The position numbers were made by a program, and so were the translations under genes. Source: an uncultured Eubacteriales bacterium (GTDB taxonomy: Bacteria; Bacillota; Clostridia; Lachnospirales; Lachnospiraceae). From it: a stretch of 14,493 nt of DNA. Numbering within the stretch: position 1 is the stretch's first letter; every line of letters starts with the position of its first letter. The notes beneath the pieces are model-generated. The model worked only from the letters and a program-made list of their open reading frames with translations. It did no database searches and was not told where the DNA came from. Shown one piece after another: positions 14,243-14,493 of the stretch. Location: NCBI GenBank assembly GCA_900549105.1, contig URND01000075.1, positions 1 to 14,493 on the forward strand, given 5' to 3'.

Positions 14243-14493
14243 ATGAGTAAACCAATTGTGGCCGTTGTTGGGCGGCCGAATGTGGGAAAATCCACATTAT
14301 TTAATGTGCTGGCCGGGCGCAAGATATCTATTGTAAAGGATACGCCGGGCGTGACCAGAGATCGGATTTATGCGGAAGTTACCTGGCTGGACAAGCAGTT
14401 TACAATGGTTGATACGGGCGGTATCGAACCGGAGAGCCGGGATTTGATTTTATCCAGTATGCGTGAGCAGGCTGAGATTGCCATTGCCACGGC
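14243..14493 (+). CDS. der: Ribosome-associated GTPase Der (EngA), 5' part (3' end outside window)
   Basis: Der is an essential tandem-GTPase needed for 50S subunit maturation. Only the first 83 codons are present. The start reads MSKPIVAVVGRPNVGKSTLFN, with the first GTPase domain's G1 GRPNVGKS (residues 10-17), then KDTPGVTRDR (G2, about 32-41) and VDTGGIEPES (G3). That order and the paired-domain family N-terminus separate it from Era and from single-domain GTPases. The ATG at 14243 is preceded by AAGGAGA (14227-14233), inside the end of the DUF512 gene. Most of the protein, including the second GTPase and KH-like domain, lies beyond the window. Confidence 0.95.
   Translation, partial: MSKPIVAVVGRPNVGKSTLFNVLAGRKISIVKDTPGVTRDRIYAEVTWLDKQFTMVDTGGIEPESRDLILSSMREQAEIAIAT

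Overview
The window looks like a stretch of core chromosome from a Gram-positive anaerobe of the class Clostridia (Bacillota), most likely a Lachnospiraceae-type organism. The evidence is the gene order smc-ftsY-ylxM-ffh-rpsP-khpA-rimM-trmD-rplS-rbgA-rnhB-yraN, the strong AGGAGG-type ribosome binding sites, and a PDZ/radical-SAM DUF512 gene directly before der. The genus call is inference. All 17 genes lie on the + strand and are tightly packed. There is no mobile element, CRISPR array, tRNA or rRNA, and no gene-free stretch above 300 bases.

Layout. Positions 1-4459 hold the 3' two thirds of smc (chromosome condensation), ftsY (SRP receptor) and a PLP-dependent threonine ammonia-lyase with an ACT domain, which separates ftsY from the other SRP genes. 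At 4487-4550 a consensus sigma-A promoter runs into a perfect 14-bp inverted repeat that contains the ylxM ribosome binding site. Then come ylxM and ffh (SRP), rpsP (S16) and khpA, followed by a terminator-like hairpin, then rimM and trmD. An extended -10 promoter at the end of trmD and a structured leader precede rplS (L19), which ends at a good terminator. The next block is a signal peptidase I-like gene that lacks both catalytic residues, rbgA (50S assembly GTPase), and an intact lepB with a strong terminator. The last block is rnhB, yraN, pgeF, the DUF512 radical-SAM gene and the start of der.

How the genes work together. ftsY, ylxM, ffh and lepB cover co-translational export from targeting to signal-peptide cleavage. 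rpsP, khpA, rimM, trmD, rplS, rbgA and der serve ribosome assembly and tRNA modification. smc, rnhB and perhaps yraN serve chromosome maintenance. 

Most of the window is conventional. The points that stand out are the predicted catalytically dead signal peptidase paralogue separated from the intact one by rbgA, the promoter/palindrome/RBS arrangement before ylxM, the internal hairpin between khpA and rimM, the rplS promoter-leader, a Glu at the usual catalytic Asp position of TrmD, and the uncharacterised PDZ-radical-SAM protein next to der. I see no wholly new multi-gene system.
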